Below are positions 53,502-62,380 of a DNA stretch of 64,000 bases, piece after piece; positions within the stretch are counted from its first letter, which is position 1; every line of letters begins with the position of its first letter. The stretch is from NCBI GenBank assembly GCA_965221455.1, contig OZ244890.1, positions 1,240,001 to 1,304,000 on the forward strand, written 5' to 3'. The notes beneath the pieces are model-generated. The model was not told the origin of the DNA. It ran no database searches and saw only the letters and a list, made by a program, of their open reading frames with translations. A program made the position numbers and the translations under genes. The DNA comes from SMWN01 sp965221455. GTDB lineage: Bacteria; Pseudomonadota; Gammaproteobacteria; Eutrophobiales; Eutrophobiaceae.

Positions 53502-54872
53502 TTAAATGCTCCTGGAATTTGGGTTTCCAGAATCCAGGTTTGCCTGGACTAAATCTGCATCCGGCAGTTGGCCACCGATACTGAATTCAAGCTGTTCACG
53601 AATGGGTGCAAACCTGATGCGCCGGACAATATCATTCGCAAAAGCGGAAGTTAACAAACTTCTGGCAGCCGCTTCATCAAGGCCACGTGAACGAAGGTAG
53701 AAAAACATATTCTTGTCGAGTTGACCAATAGTTGCGCTGTGACTACATTTCACATCATTGGCATAAATTTCCAATTCAGGCTTGGTATCGATTTCGGCAT
53801 GATCAGATAACAACAAATTAGCATTGGATTGCTGTGCAGTTATTTTTTGTGCATCTTTATGTACAATCACTTTGCCATTAAAAACACCTTGAGCATGACC
53901 ATCCAGTACACCGCGATAATTTTCTTTGCTTTGAGTATAGGGTTTCGGATGATTTACTAAAGTATGGTTATCGATATGCTGGCGACCAGCACCCATGTAA
54001 AGTCCGTTTAAAGTAATTTCAGCACCTTCTTCGCCCAACTCCGTGATAATATCATTGCGAACAATTGCGCCGCCTAAAGAAATAGAATGAGATTCGACAC
54101 GGCTATTTCCATGTTGTTTCAGATGAGTTCCGCCAATATGAAAACTCTCAATGCTTTCTTGTTGAATTTTATAGTGCTCAAGCACTGCACCCTCAGCCGT
54201 CTCAATCTCGGTAACGGTATTGGTGAAACTGACAACATCTTTTAATCCATGAAAACTTTCAATGACTTCAGCTTGTGTATGTTTACCCATAACAATTAAA
54301 TTACGTGGTGCTATCGCCAGGCTTTTTTCAATATCGCCGGAAATAAAATACACGACAACAGGTTCATCAATCGAGGTATTGTCAGGCACATGGATAAACA
54401 CACCATCATTGAAAAAAGCAGTGTTTAACGCAGCAAAGACATGATTTTCGTTATCAACACACTGATTCAAACTTGTTTCGAGCAATTCGGGCGCGCTACT
54501 TAGCATTGCACGCAGACTACCAACAATGACATTATCAGGGAGTGTACCTATATTCGAATGTTCTGCTGAAAAGTGACCATTGACGAATACAATTTCATGG
54601 CTGTTTTCTTGAGCGTACAGAATATTTTCAAGTTCGTTCTCATTAATCAAATTATGTTTCGAATTCGCGAGTTCATAACCGGTCTTGGTGATGGTGGATA
54701 CATCGGTATATTTCCAGTTTTCATGACGACGCGTCGGAAAGCCGGTTTTCCGAAACTGATCGAAAGCGGTCTGCCTACACACAGATAACCAGGGTGGCGA
54801 GCCTACATCCTGTTGTGCTGAAAAACTCATATGAAAATTATCCGCTAAATTATTCATTTGCGCCGAACTCAT
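53502..54872 (-). CDS. sufD: Fe-S scaffold subunit SufD
   Basis: A 456-residue protein with the right-handed parallel beta-helix core of the SufB/SufD family. The central N-H-T-L-V-N-H and C-S-H-S-A-T-I-G-Q-L-D segments and the C-terminal S-R-G-L-D-E-A-A-A-R-S-L-L motif are present. It forms the SufBC2D complex with the flanking gene products. Starts inside the sufC stop (ATGA overlap). Confidence 0.94.
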   Translation of the reverse strand: MSSAQMNNLADNFHMSFSAQQDVGSPPWLSVCRQTAFDQFRKTGFPTRRHENWKYTDVSTITKTGYELANSKHNLINENELENILYAQENSHEIVFVNGHFSAEHSNIGTLPDNVIVGSLRAMLSSAPELLETSLNQCVDNENHVFAALNTAFFNDGVFIHVPDNTSIDEPVVVYFISGDIEKSLAIAPRNLIVMGKHTQAEVIESFHGLKDVVSFTNTVTEIETAEGAVLEHYKIQQESIESFHIGGTHLKQHGNSRVESHSISLGGAIVRNDIITELGEEGAEITLNGLYMGAGRQHIDNHTLVNHPKPYTQSKENYRGVLDGHAQGVFNGKVIVHKDAQKITAQQSNANLLLSDHAEIDTKPELEIYANDVKCSHSATIGQLDKNMFFYLRSRGLDEAAARSLLTSAFANDIVRRIRFAPIREQLEFSIGGQLPDADLVQANLDSGNPNSRSI

Positions 54873-55624
54873 GCTGTATCAGCTCTTTCAAGCATCCAGT
54901 CATAGCCTTTCTCTTCAAGTTCGAGGGCCAAATCTTTATTGCCGGATTTAATGATCTTGCCATTTGACAGGACATGAACATAATCAGGCACGATATAATC
55001 CAGCAAGCGTTGATAATGGGTCACCAGGATGATTGCGCGATCTTTATTGCGAAATTCATTTACACCCTCGGCAACGATTTTCAGGGCGTCGATATCCAGA
55101 CCAGAATCGGTTTCATCAAGAATAGCCAATTTGGGTTCAAGCAAAGCCATCTGAAAAATTTCATTGCGTTTTTTTTCACCGCCGGAAAAACCTTCATTTA
55201 CTCCACGGTTTAAGAGATCTTCTTGCATATTAACGACTTTCATTTTTTCTTTAACCAGTGCCAGAAATTCAAAGGCATCCAACTCAGGTTCTCCATGGTG
55301 TTTGCGGATAGCATTCATCGCTGCTTTCAATAAATAAACATTATTTACCCCCGGGATTTCGACAGGATACTGAAAAGCAAGAAAGACACCTTCACGTGCA
55401 CGAACCTCAGGAGTCATTCCTGTCAGATCTTTATCTTCGTAGATGATTTCTCCGCTATCGACGGTATAACCGTCACGGCCTGCGAGAACATTTGCCAAAG
55501 TACTTTTTCCGGAACCATTAGGCCCCATGATGGCATGGATTTCACCGGTCTTTACTTCAAGATCCAGACCTTTGAGAATTTGTTTGTCCTCAACAGACGC
55601 TTTTAAATTACTTATCTTTAACAT
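54869..55624 (-). CDS. sufC: Fe-S assembly ATPase SufC
   Basis: A 251-residue soluble ABC-type ATPase: Walker A G-P-N-G-S-G-K-S-T, signature F-S-G-G-E-K-K-R, Walker B A-I-L-D-E-T-D-S-G-L-D. It powers conformational change in SufBC2D. Confidence 0.96.
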   Translation of the reverse strand: MLKISNLKASVEDKQILKGLDLEVKTGEIHAIMGPNGSGKSTLANVLAGRDGYTVDSGEIIYEDKDLTGMTPEVRAREGVFLAFQYPVEIPGVNNVYLLKAAMNAIRKHHGEPELDAFEFLALVKEKMKVVNMQEDLLNRGVNEGFSGGEKKRNEIFQMALLEPKLAILDETDSGLDIDALKIVAEGVNEFRNKDRAIILVTHYQRLLDYIVPDYVHVLSNGKIIKSGNKDLALELEEKGYDWMLERADTA

Positions 55625-55723
55625 TTCTCAGTGCTCTACTACGTGTGTTCGACCGCCATGGATGGAGAAATCCCGGCAGTGTACCCGAAGAAAGTACTCT
55701 TGGATTACAGGCACAATTGTTAG

Positions 55724-57202
55724 TTAACCGACCGCGCCTTCAAGGGTTACGCCTAATAATTTTTGTGCCTCAACGGCAAACTCCATAGGTAATTCTTTAA
55801 AGACTTCTTTGCAGAAACCATTGACGATCATATTGACTGCATCTTCTTCCGAGATGCCGCGTTGCTTGCAATAAAAAAGCTGGTCATCTCCAATTTTCGA
55901 GGTCGTCGCTTCGTGTTCCACCGTCGCAGTCGAGTTATTTACTTCGATATAAGGAAAAGTATGCGCACCACATTTGTCGCCCATGAGTAAAGAATCACAT
56001 TGGGTATAGTTGCGTGCGTTTTCTGCAGCCTTGGTAACGCGTACCAGGCCGCGATAGCAATTCTCGGCAAAGCGTGCAGAAATACCTTTTGAGATAATCG
56101 TACTGCTGGTATTTTTCCCAATGTGAATCATCTTGGTGCCGGTATCCGCTTGCTGATAATTATTGGTTACTGCGACTGAATAAAATTCGCCGATGGCATT
56201 ATCACCACGTAAAATACAACTGGGATATTTCCAGGTAATGGCAGAGCCGGTCTCGACTTGTGTCCAGGATATCCTGGAATTGACACCTCGGCAATCGCCA
56301 CGCTTGGTGACAAAGTTATAAATTCCGCCGAGACCGTTTTCATCGCCAGGATACCAGTTTTGCACTGTGGAGTATTTAATCTGTGCATTATCCATCGCTA
56401 CAAGTTCCACGACTGCAGCGTGTAATTGATTTTCGTCGCGCATCGGTGCCGTACAACCTTCCAGATAACTCACATAGCTATCGTCATCTGCAATAATCAA
56501 GGTACGTTCAAATTGTCCGGTATTCGAGGCATTAATTCGGAAATAAGTCGATAACTCCATCGGGCAACGTACGCCTTTCGGGATGTAACAAAAAGAACCA
56601 TCGGTAAAAACAGCAGAATTCAGTGCTGCAAAATAGTTATCCGCTGTCGGTACCACCGTACCCAGATATTTTTTAACCAATTCAGGATGTTCCTTGACCG
56701 CTTCTGAAAAAGAACAAAAAATAACACCGGCATCCTTGAGCTTGTCCTTAAAGGTGGTCGCCACAGAAACACTGTCAAAAACCGCATCAACCGCAACGCC
56801 CGCCAACATCATTTGTTCGTGCAGAGGGATCCCCAGTTTCTCGTAAGTTTCGAGTATTTTAGGATCGATTTCATCCAGACTCTTCGGCGCATCATCTTTT
56901 GATTTGGGGGCGGAATAATAAGAAATAGCTTGATAGTCTATTGCCTCATAATGCACGTGTGCCCATTCAGGCGTTTCCATGGTTAGCCAATGCTGGTACG
57001 CTTTAAGTCGCCATTCCAGTAGCCATTCCGGCTCCTCCTTCTTTTTTGAAATCAGGCGAATAACATCTTCATTTAAACCAGGGGCAACGGTATCAGTTTC
57101 AATGTCGGTGACGAAGCCATGTTCGTATTCGGCATTGACGAAAGACTGCACTTCAGCGTTCTCGGCAGTAGTTCTTGCAACAGTATCTGTTTGTGAAGTC
57201 AT
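55724..57202 (-). CDS. sufB: Fe-S scaffold subunit SufB
   Basis: About 492 residues, the main scaffold on which Fe-S clusters form in SufBC2D. It has V-R-C-P-M-E-L-S-T-Y-F-R-I, L-E-G-C-T-A-P-M and Y-P-S-C-I-L-R-G-D, plus the C-terminal E-H-E-A-T-T-S-K-I-G-D-D-Q-L-F-Y motif. I take the ATG at 57202; the preceding GTG would add one residue. A 99-bp gap separates it from sufC. Confidence 0.96.
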   Translation of the reverse strand: MTSQTDTVARTTAENAEVQSFVNAEYEHGFVTDIETDTVAPGLNEDVIRLISKKKEEPEWLLEWRLKAYQHWLTMETPEWAHVHYEAIDYQAISYYSAPKSKDDAPKSLDEIDPKILETYEKLGIPLHEQMMLAGVAVDAVFDSVSVATTFKDKLKDAGVIFCSFSEAVKEHPELVKKYLGTVVPTADNYFAALNSAVFTDGSFCYIPKGVRCPMELSTYFRINASNTGQFERTLIIADDDSYVSYLEGCTAPMRDENQLHAAVVELVAMDNAQIKYSTVQNWYPGDENGLGGIYNFVTKRGDCRGVNSRISWTQVETGSAITWKYPSCILRGDNAIGEFYSVAVTNNYQQADTGTKMIHIGKNTSSTIISKGISARFAENCYRGLVRVTKAAENARNYTQCDSLLMGDKCGAHTFPYIEVNNSTATVEHEATTSKIGDDQLFYCKQRGISEEDAVNMIVNGFCKEVFKELPMEFAVEAQKLLGVTLEGAVG

Positions 57203-57205
57203 CAC

Positions 57206-57565
57206 TTACTCGTTTGCTTCAGCAAGGCTGAAGCTCTCACCGCAGCCACAGGTTTCTCCCGAATTCGGGTTGTTAAATTCAAATTCTTCATTTAGACCAG
57301 TGCGTACATAATCCATTTCAGTGCCGATGAGCATTGGCAGGCTAAGTTTATCGACGAAGATTTTCACTCCCCGTGAAGCAAAGATTTCATCCTGTTCGGT
57401 CGTATGTTCGGTGGCTTCGACCACATACTGATACCCGGAACAGCCAGTCGTCCTGGTCGCAAGACGCAATCCGATGCTGGCTTCGTTCCTGGCCAGAAAG
57501 CTTTTTACATGCTCAGCGGCTTTCTCGGTCAGCGTGATATCTCTTGAAATGATTGTCTTATTCAT
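57206..57565 (-). CDS. sufA: A-type Fe-S carrier (SufA/IscA/ErpA family)
   Basis: A 119-residue HesB-fold protein with the three cluster ligands C42 (T-T-G-C-S-G), C106 and C108 (C-G-C-G-E-S-F). It passes clusters from SufBCD to target proteins. It lies between the regulator and sufB, the expected place for SufA. Confidence 0.93.
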   Translation of the reverse strand: MNKTIISRDITLTEKAAEHVKSFLARNEASIGLRLATRTTGCSGYQYVVEATEHTTEQDEIFASRGVKIFVDKLSLPMLIGTEMDYVRTGLNEEFEFNNPNSGETCGCGESFSLAEANE

Positions 57566-57587
57566 AAAAAATACTTATCCACCACAT

Positions 57588-58061
57588 CTAGTGCGTTACA
57601 TTTTGTTGTGTAAAATCTCTGTTCATAACGGCGTCTTGTCTGTTGGCGACTTGCTTCACGTTATTCGTGCGGATAATTTCTCCGAGACTGATACCGTTTA
57701 AATATTCAGCCATATTGCGACTCAGACCCATCCATAAATCATGGGCCAAACAACGGACATTGTTCATGCAGTTTTGTCGACCACCACATGAGGTTGTATC
57801 AATGGCTTCATCCACGGCATAGATAACATGTGCCGTGGAGATTTCATCGGCACCCTTCGCTAATCGGTAGCCACCACCGGGTCCGCGGATACTTTCGACC
57901 AGCCCGTTTTTACGCAGCTTGGCGAATAATTGTTCAAGATAGGTCAAGGAGATGTTTTGTCTTGCTGATATATCTGCCAAACACACAGGGGCATTATCGT
58001 TATGTAATGCCAGATCAAGCATGGCGGTAACGGCATAGCGGCCTTTGGTTGTTAGTTTCAT
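57588..58061 (-). CDS. iscR: Rrf2-family Fe-S regulator (IscR type)
   Basis: A 157-residue winged-helix regulator (M-K-L-T-T-K-G-R-Y-A-V-T-A-M-L-D). It keeps all four E. coli IscR 2Fe-2S ligands at the same numbers: C92, C98, C104 and H107. It should therefore bind a labile cluster and repress the SUF operon when clusters are plentiful. It is the first gene of the operon and two IscR-like boxes lie at its promoter. The context makes SufR an alternative name, but ligand spacing favours IscR. Confidence 0.93.
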   Translation of the reverse strand: MKLTTKGRYAVTAMLDLALHNDNAPVCLADISARQNISLTYLEQLFAKLRKNGLVESIRGPGGGYRLAKGADEISTAHVIYAVDEAIDTTSCGGRQNCMNNVRCLAHDLWMGLSRNMAEYLNGISLGEIIRTNNVKQVANRQDAVMNRDFTQQNVTH

Positions 58062-58112
58062 CGTTTATCGACCTCGGTGATGCCCGAAAGAGGGCGTGGA
58101 TTCTCTCTCTTC

Positions 58113-58156
58113 AGAGTATTTTAGTCAACTATTTAGTTGATAGTTTTAGTCAGGAT
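58113..58156 (-). promoter_or_regulatory. Tandem IscR type-1-like boxes at the SUF operon promoter
   Basis: On the minus strand ATAGTTGACTAAAATACTC closely resembles the E. coli iscR-promoter box. A second GACTAAAA lies exactly 25 bp away in the same orientation (58144-58151 against 58119-58126). The first box covers TTGACT, which with GAGAAT 17 bp downstream makes a plausible promoter, so binding would block RNA polymerase. Confidence 0.7.
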
Positions 58157-58187
58157 TTAGAGCTGACATAGGTTTGTTTTTTTAGTG

Positions 58188-58221
58188 CTTAATAAAGTAA
58201 GTGAATACTTACTTTATTAAG
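58188..58221. promoter_or_regulatory. 34-bp perfect palindrome upstream of the SUF operon
   Basis: CTTAATAAAGTAAGT, then GAAT, then its exact complement: 15-bp perfect arms with a 4-base centre. It lies in the divergent gap between the SUF promoter and the gene remnant, so no known transcript ends in it; an operator is more likely than a terminator. Confidence 0.6.
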
Positions 58222-58466
58222 AGAGACAAATTTTTTTCTGCAATGTAATAACAACTTGCAGTTCAGGAAGTAGCGATGACGATAAAACTTATCAGCAAGG
58301 GGTCCTGGTTGAAGCTGGGAACATCAGTAATTCGGTGTTAAACCACTTATGCGGAGGCAGTGCGGTTACGTCGCCGGGCAAAGGCGATAGATGGCAAGGA
58401 TTGAAGCATTATTGCAGCAGTAACAATTCACACACCCCGCAACCTGTACAGAAACACCCAGCATCT

Positions 58467-58974
58467 ATGCAAGCCCACATAAAAAACAATGCCCCGCTTT
58501 TCGTTATAGCCATCTTGGCCATGCTGGCCGCATTAACAAGCGCAGACACGCGGGCGCAGTTCGGATACTGGAGCGCATGGACACCCAGCACCGACGAGTA
58601 CGACGATATCCGCAACTACACCCGGAAGAACCAGACCCGCATCTGCATCGCACCGGCAAGCCCCCAAGATGTTTGCATCACGGAAGGGCAACCCGACGCA
58701 CCCCACGGGACAACCCAGACCCGCCCAAATATAGTTTTTTGGCTGACCTACCTATCAGCAGGCCCGATTCCATTCACGGATAGGGATGAACATCGACCAG
58801 TACGCATTCAAGCCCGCAACGGAGAGCAACGGCCGTGACGTTTCTTTAGTGTTGATACACCGCCTGGACGATAACGTGCCAGAGTTACTAATCAGCGGGA
58901 TACTTTTCCCGCTACCGGATAGATACGATATCCGCCTAAAGCCAGGCACAATAAAACCAACAAGCCCGAACTGA
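58467..58974 (+). pseudogene. Frameshifted N-terminal remnant related to the large secreted protein at 1-3038
   Basis: From the ATG at 58467 the frame encodes a signal peptide ending R-A-Q. A module then shares W-x2-W, K-N-Q-T-R-x-C, a second Cys, T-x-T-R-P and F-W-x-x-Y-L with the N-terminus of the protein at 1-3038. Near 58775-58786 the match moves to another frame, starting M-N-I-D-Q-Y-A and including N-G-R-D-V-S-L-V-L-I, which aligns with N-N-G-D-G-R-L-Q-L-T-L-L. It stops at 58974, so the Ig-like and Calx-beta parts are absent. The local GC-rich codon use differs from the neighbours. I infer a broken, truncated paralogue; an intact short secreted protein of 123 residues ending at 58838 is the alternative. 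Confidence 0.65.
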
Positions 58975-59426
58975 CAAGCAACAGCGATCTTAAACAGTGT
59001 ATACCGGTGGCTTGTTGGTCATGCCCTGAAATCTCCCCAGATGGACCACGGACTTGTGATGAATGGACAAAGGGCTAGAGGTATGCAAAATATTAGTGTG
59101 AATAGTCATGTATTTACGTGACTGGATAAATTAATGTGGAACGATCTTGCTGCAAAAGAGCCGCAACCTATTGAACGGCTGGCGTGGTCGTGGCACGGTT
59201 ACCGTGGCATGCTCATTCCAGGTTCGTGTTAAACTACGGTTGTGCGCAATAAAAACTTCATAAGGTATTGTGCCTGCATTTGCAAGATATCCGAATTTTA
59301 GATTTAACCATTGTCAATCGTCATGATAGCCTTTCATGTCCGTTGCCATTGAAATTATTTTGCAGGAAGCCAATTTTGAAAGGATCTAACTTCCTAAACC
59401 TTTAGTATATGATGGGAGAGTGAACA
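58975..59426. other. Gene-free stretch between the remnant and the P460 gene
   Basis: About 450 bp with no supportable frame and no recognised element. The promoter of the cytochrome gene must lie near its right end. Confidence 0.5.
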
Positions 59427-59936
59427 ATGAGAAGAATTGCATACATATGTCTCGGCTTATCAATCAGCTTTTTTTCGCACGCCGGTGGAAATCCGGATCA
59501 GGTGAGTTTCCCTGATGGATACAAAACACAATTTCAAAAATACGACACTCGAAATCGCCAGAATGGAAAGCAGGTTGCCGTGCTTTATGCCAATCAAATT
59601 GCAATAAATAGCCTTGGTGAAGGAGCACTTATTGATGGTTCCAGGATTGTTATGGAAATATATAAGACAAAGGAAAATCACGGTGAGCCAGTTGTAGATA
59701 GTGATGGAATTTTTCAAAAAGGCAAGTTTGCTGCAATTGCAGTGATGGAAAAACGATCAGATTGGGAAGGTAAGATTAATGCTGGTGAACGTGCCGGTGA
59801 CTGGGGATTCGCCATCTATCATACGGATGGCAGGCCGAAAGACAATAACCTGAATTGTTCCAGTTGCCATATACCTATGCCTGAACAAGACTATATGTTT
59901 TCATTTCCAGAGCTGGTTAAATTTGTAAAGCAATAG
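59427..59936 (+). CDS. Exported cytochrome P460-family c-type heme protein
   Basis: A 169-residue protein with a signal peptide (cleavage near S-H-A-G, about 19). The single heme c site is C144-x2-C147-H148 near the C-terminus, and the P460/cytochrome c'-beta beta-sheet pattern is visible (R-I-V-M-E-I-Y-K, A-I-A-V-M-E-K-R, D-W-G-F-A-I-Y). True P460s oxidise hydroxylamine; cytochrome c'-beta relatives bind NO. I cannot tell which applies here, because the heme-crosslinking lysine cannot be assigned by eye. It appears monocistronic. Confidence 0.87.
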   Translation: MRRIAYICLGLSISFFSHAGGNPDQVSFPDGYKTQFQKYDTRNRQNGKQVAVLYANQIAINSLGEGALIDGSRIVMEIYKTKENHGEPVVDSDGIFQKGKFAAIAVMEKRSDWEGKINAGERAGDWGFAIYHTDGRPKDNNLNCSSCHIPMPEQDYMFSFPELVKFVKQ

Positions 59937-60535
59937 GCATGAGGTATTTATTGAAGGCGAAAATGCAATCGACAATCAGATGTTAACAAATTGTTTAATA
60001 CATTCTCATCCATAGTAATTAAACCGATACTCAATCGCTTTATAAAGTGTATTTTAATATAGCTTTGTGCGTTCTTATTGATTTTAAAACTGCCGCACAA
60101 CTGAAAACATACTTTTGCCTTGTTGATTAAGCATAAGCATAAGCATTCATTACCCACTATCGGTGACAAAACGATTTAATTGCCTGACTACAGAGGTCTT
60201 TAAAACTATTAATACAGTATGTATGAAAAAAATAGACGCTTAAATATTGTTTACATGTGAATCGACATCCTGCATCCGACATATGGCTAAGTGTCTCTAA
60301 ATTTACTTGGGTTGTGCCATTCATTTCGATGTAAAACTGGAGATAGAACTTTATAAATAGTCATAAAAAGATGGTTTTTCCGTACAGAATGCGATAGCTT
60401 ACGCCAATTAGCAGTTTTTGTAGCGGTTCCGGGCAGTTACTCGCAGTGTAAAGCAGCAGACATATCCGTGATATTTCGTGACATTATGCATGCTAATACA
60501 TTGTTTGTTTTATTTAATTTAAAGGGGTAACGAGA
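59937..60535. other. AT-rich gene-free stretch before the cold-shock gene
   Basis: About 600 bp. The right part probably contains a long 5' leader for the cold-shock gene. The left part shows no supportable coding frame or element. Confidence 0.5.
60352..60388 (+). promoter_or_regulatory. Candidate cold-shock promoter and cold-box-like leader
   Basis: TATAAA (60352-60357) is followed by CGTACAGA (60381-60388), which matches the core of the E. coli cspA cold box. It starts 155 bp before the ATG, close to the distance in E. coli. No good -35 is visible. Confidence 0.4.
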
Positions 60536-60739
60536 ATGGCTATAGGTACAGTAAAGTGGTTTAACGATAGCAAAGGTTATGGTTTTATTAAGCCGGAAGA
60601 TGGGAGTGCTGATGTATTTGTTCATCATAGTTCCATTAATGCTGAAGGCTTTAAATCTCTCTCTGAAGGTCAAAGTGTAAGCTTTGAGATCGAGATGGGT
60701 GCTAAAGGACCCAGTGCTACCAATGTGGTCGGACAGTAG
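60536..60739 (+). CDS. Cold-shock protein (CspA family)
   Basis: A 67-residue OB-fold nucleic-acid chaperone with RNP1 K-G-Y-G-F-I and RNP2 V-F-V-H-H-S and the usual W-F-N start. It melts RNA secondary structure. AAAGGGG lies 8-9 bases before the ATG. Monocistronic, with a strong terminator. Confidence 0.96.
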   Translation: MAIGTVKWFNDSKGYGFIKPEDGSADVFVHHSSINAEGFKSLSEGQSVSFEIEMGAKGPSATNVVGQ

Positions 60740-60772
60740 GCGGAACCACCGTATATTTTGTAGTTTGTAAAG

Positions 60773-60798
60773 AAAGCCCCGCTGACGCGGGGCTTTTT
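60773..60798 (+). terminator. Rho-independent terminator after the cold-shock gene
   Basis: AAAGCCCCGC-TGAC-GCGGGGCTTT with a run of five T: a perfect 10-bp stem with a tetraloop, 33 bp after the stop. Confidence 0.95.
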
Positions 60799-61118
60799 CA
60801 TTTTCATTGGAGAGAATTAAGCAGCTGAATTCCCTCTCATCTCTTTAAAACAGTTTTCATACACAAACGCGAGCCGTCCGTTTCCCTCAAATGGATCAGG
60901 TTTCCTGTCGTTGCACATGAAAAGATTCAATTATTGAAAAAATAACAGCTAATTCTCGTCTGTTCAATTAACACCCATACCCCTATTACTCCAGGATGGA
61001 CAGTGAGGGATTTATTGAGCGTGATTTCCCCACCTCTGCTGTATCTATCCACGTTAATGATGTTAACTGATTACAATCATCGCGCTGGAACAGTCAATGC
61101 TGTTAAGCTAAATCAGTA
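60799..61118. other. Gap between the cold-shock terminator and the GGDEF gene
   Basis: About 320 bp; no gene or recognised element. Confidence 0.5.
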
Positions 61119-61928
61119 TTATCCGAAATCTGTGAAAATACCCGAGATATCCAAAACATCGGAATTGTCGGTGGTCAGATGCTCTATCCTGTTTCCACCT
61201 TTATCTCTTGCCAGGTGTAATGCATTATCTGAGATGTTTATAATTTTGTGGATATCTATTTCTTTATCCTGGCCCGGGTTACTTGATGTAATACCGATAC
61301 TAATAGTAACACTGACCGGTTCATCATCTTCCCCAAAATTGAAGGTTTCTCCTTCAACAACAGACCGCATTCTTTTGGATACATAGAGTGCAGGTTTAAT
61401 ATCTGTTTCGGGTAAAAGACAAATGAATTTATTATCATCGCGTCCCAGTATATCTATTACCCTCAAAGAGTCCTTGATAGTTTCTGCGGTATCTCGCAGG
61501 GCCTCATCGCCAAATTGGCGTCCATATTCTTTCTGAATTTTTTCGAAGTCATCAATTTCAATAGTCAGGCAACAAAGAGGTCTGTCATACCGTCTTGCTC
61601 TGGCCAATTCAATTTCAAATAATGAATCAAAGTGATTTCTTTTGAAAAGCTGAGTCACGTCATCTGTAATTGACATCAATTGCAGCCTTCGAAAAGTTTC
61701 GTACTGCTTCTTTACCACGCGTCTGATAAATAAGTAGACGGCCACAAGAAAAATGACAAAAACAATAAATCCGGTTACAGCAATAACAGCCGGATCTGCA
61801 AGTTTCTTGTCGTAGATGATAAGACCGCTACTCACAATAAAGGCGGGCATAAGACAGAAGATGCCGAACTTCTGCAGAATTGAAATCTCAATTTTCGGTT
61901 GATTTGATGGTTTCCTACCGTCAGACAT
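61119..61928 (-). CDS. Membrane GGDEF-domain protein with degenerate active site
   Basis: A 269-residue protein with two membrane helices (about 20-38 and 50-68), a short coiled linker and a GGDEF-type domain (S-I-T-D-D-V-T-Q-L near 86-94, typical of the domain start). The catalytic signature reads D-D-N-K-F (164-168) in place of G-G-D-E-F, so diguanylate cyclase activity is unlikely; it may be a sensor or scaffold. I start at the ATG 61928, not the TTG before it. Confidence 0.85.
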   Translation of the reverse strand: MSDGRKPSNQPKIEISILQKFGIFCLMPAFIVSSGLIIYDKKLADPAVIAVTGFIVFVIFLVAVYLFIRRVVKKQYETFRRLQLMSITDDVTQLFKRNHFDSLFEIELARARRYDRPLCCLTIEIDDFEKIQKEYGRQFGDEALRDTAETIKDSLRVIDILGRDDNKFICLLPETDIKPALYVSKRMRSVVEGETFNFGEDDEPVSVTISIGITSSNPGQDKEIDIHKIINISDNALHLARDKGGNRIEHLTTDNSDVLDISGIFTDFG

Positions 61929-62380
61929 CAAAGATCTCGCTATTCTTTAAAGTAACATAGATCCAGCATACACACAGCCGTACGCATGGGAACAAACGGT
62001 AATGTCGCCGAGGTATGGCATAATTGTGTTAAATATCTCTCATTCTGGCTTGATGGTAAATATTCTGTAGCCATGGAGCGCAAGTTCATCCGCATGATAA
62101 ACGTATTTTGTAAATTCTCAATCAGTACCGATACGGCTGCATGAATGATTGTTGTATTCACTTTCCACGAATCCACAATTTCCATGTGCAGTCAATAATA
62201 GGTTGCAGTACAGAAATAGCAAGATTCGGCTGGTTGGTTACTAATTGTCGTGTTAGATTCAAGCGTACATCATTTTTAGCGCAAATTCACTGTTATGGAT
62301 AAGGATTTCATCGAAATTGTTTCCACTAGTCACTGATATTGGGGAATGTTCGTGATTTGTCAAAGCAGAGGGATGGGACG
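61929..62380. other. Divergent gap between the GGDEF and alkyltransferase genes
   Basis: About 450 bp. A minus-strand frame of 81 codons at 61940-62185 ends just before the GGDEF gene, but it has no clear ribosome site or family resemblance. I do not call it. Confidence 0.5.

Noticed and set aside
58275..58340. Short frame M-T-I-K-L-I-S-K upstream of the remnant
   Set aside because: Only about 21 codons, with no ribosome site or similarity.
61940..62185. Minus-strand frame of 81 codons before the GGDEF gene
   Set aside because: No clear ribosome site, no recognised domain, unusual composition; left uncalled.
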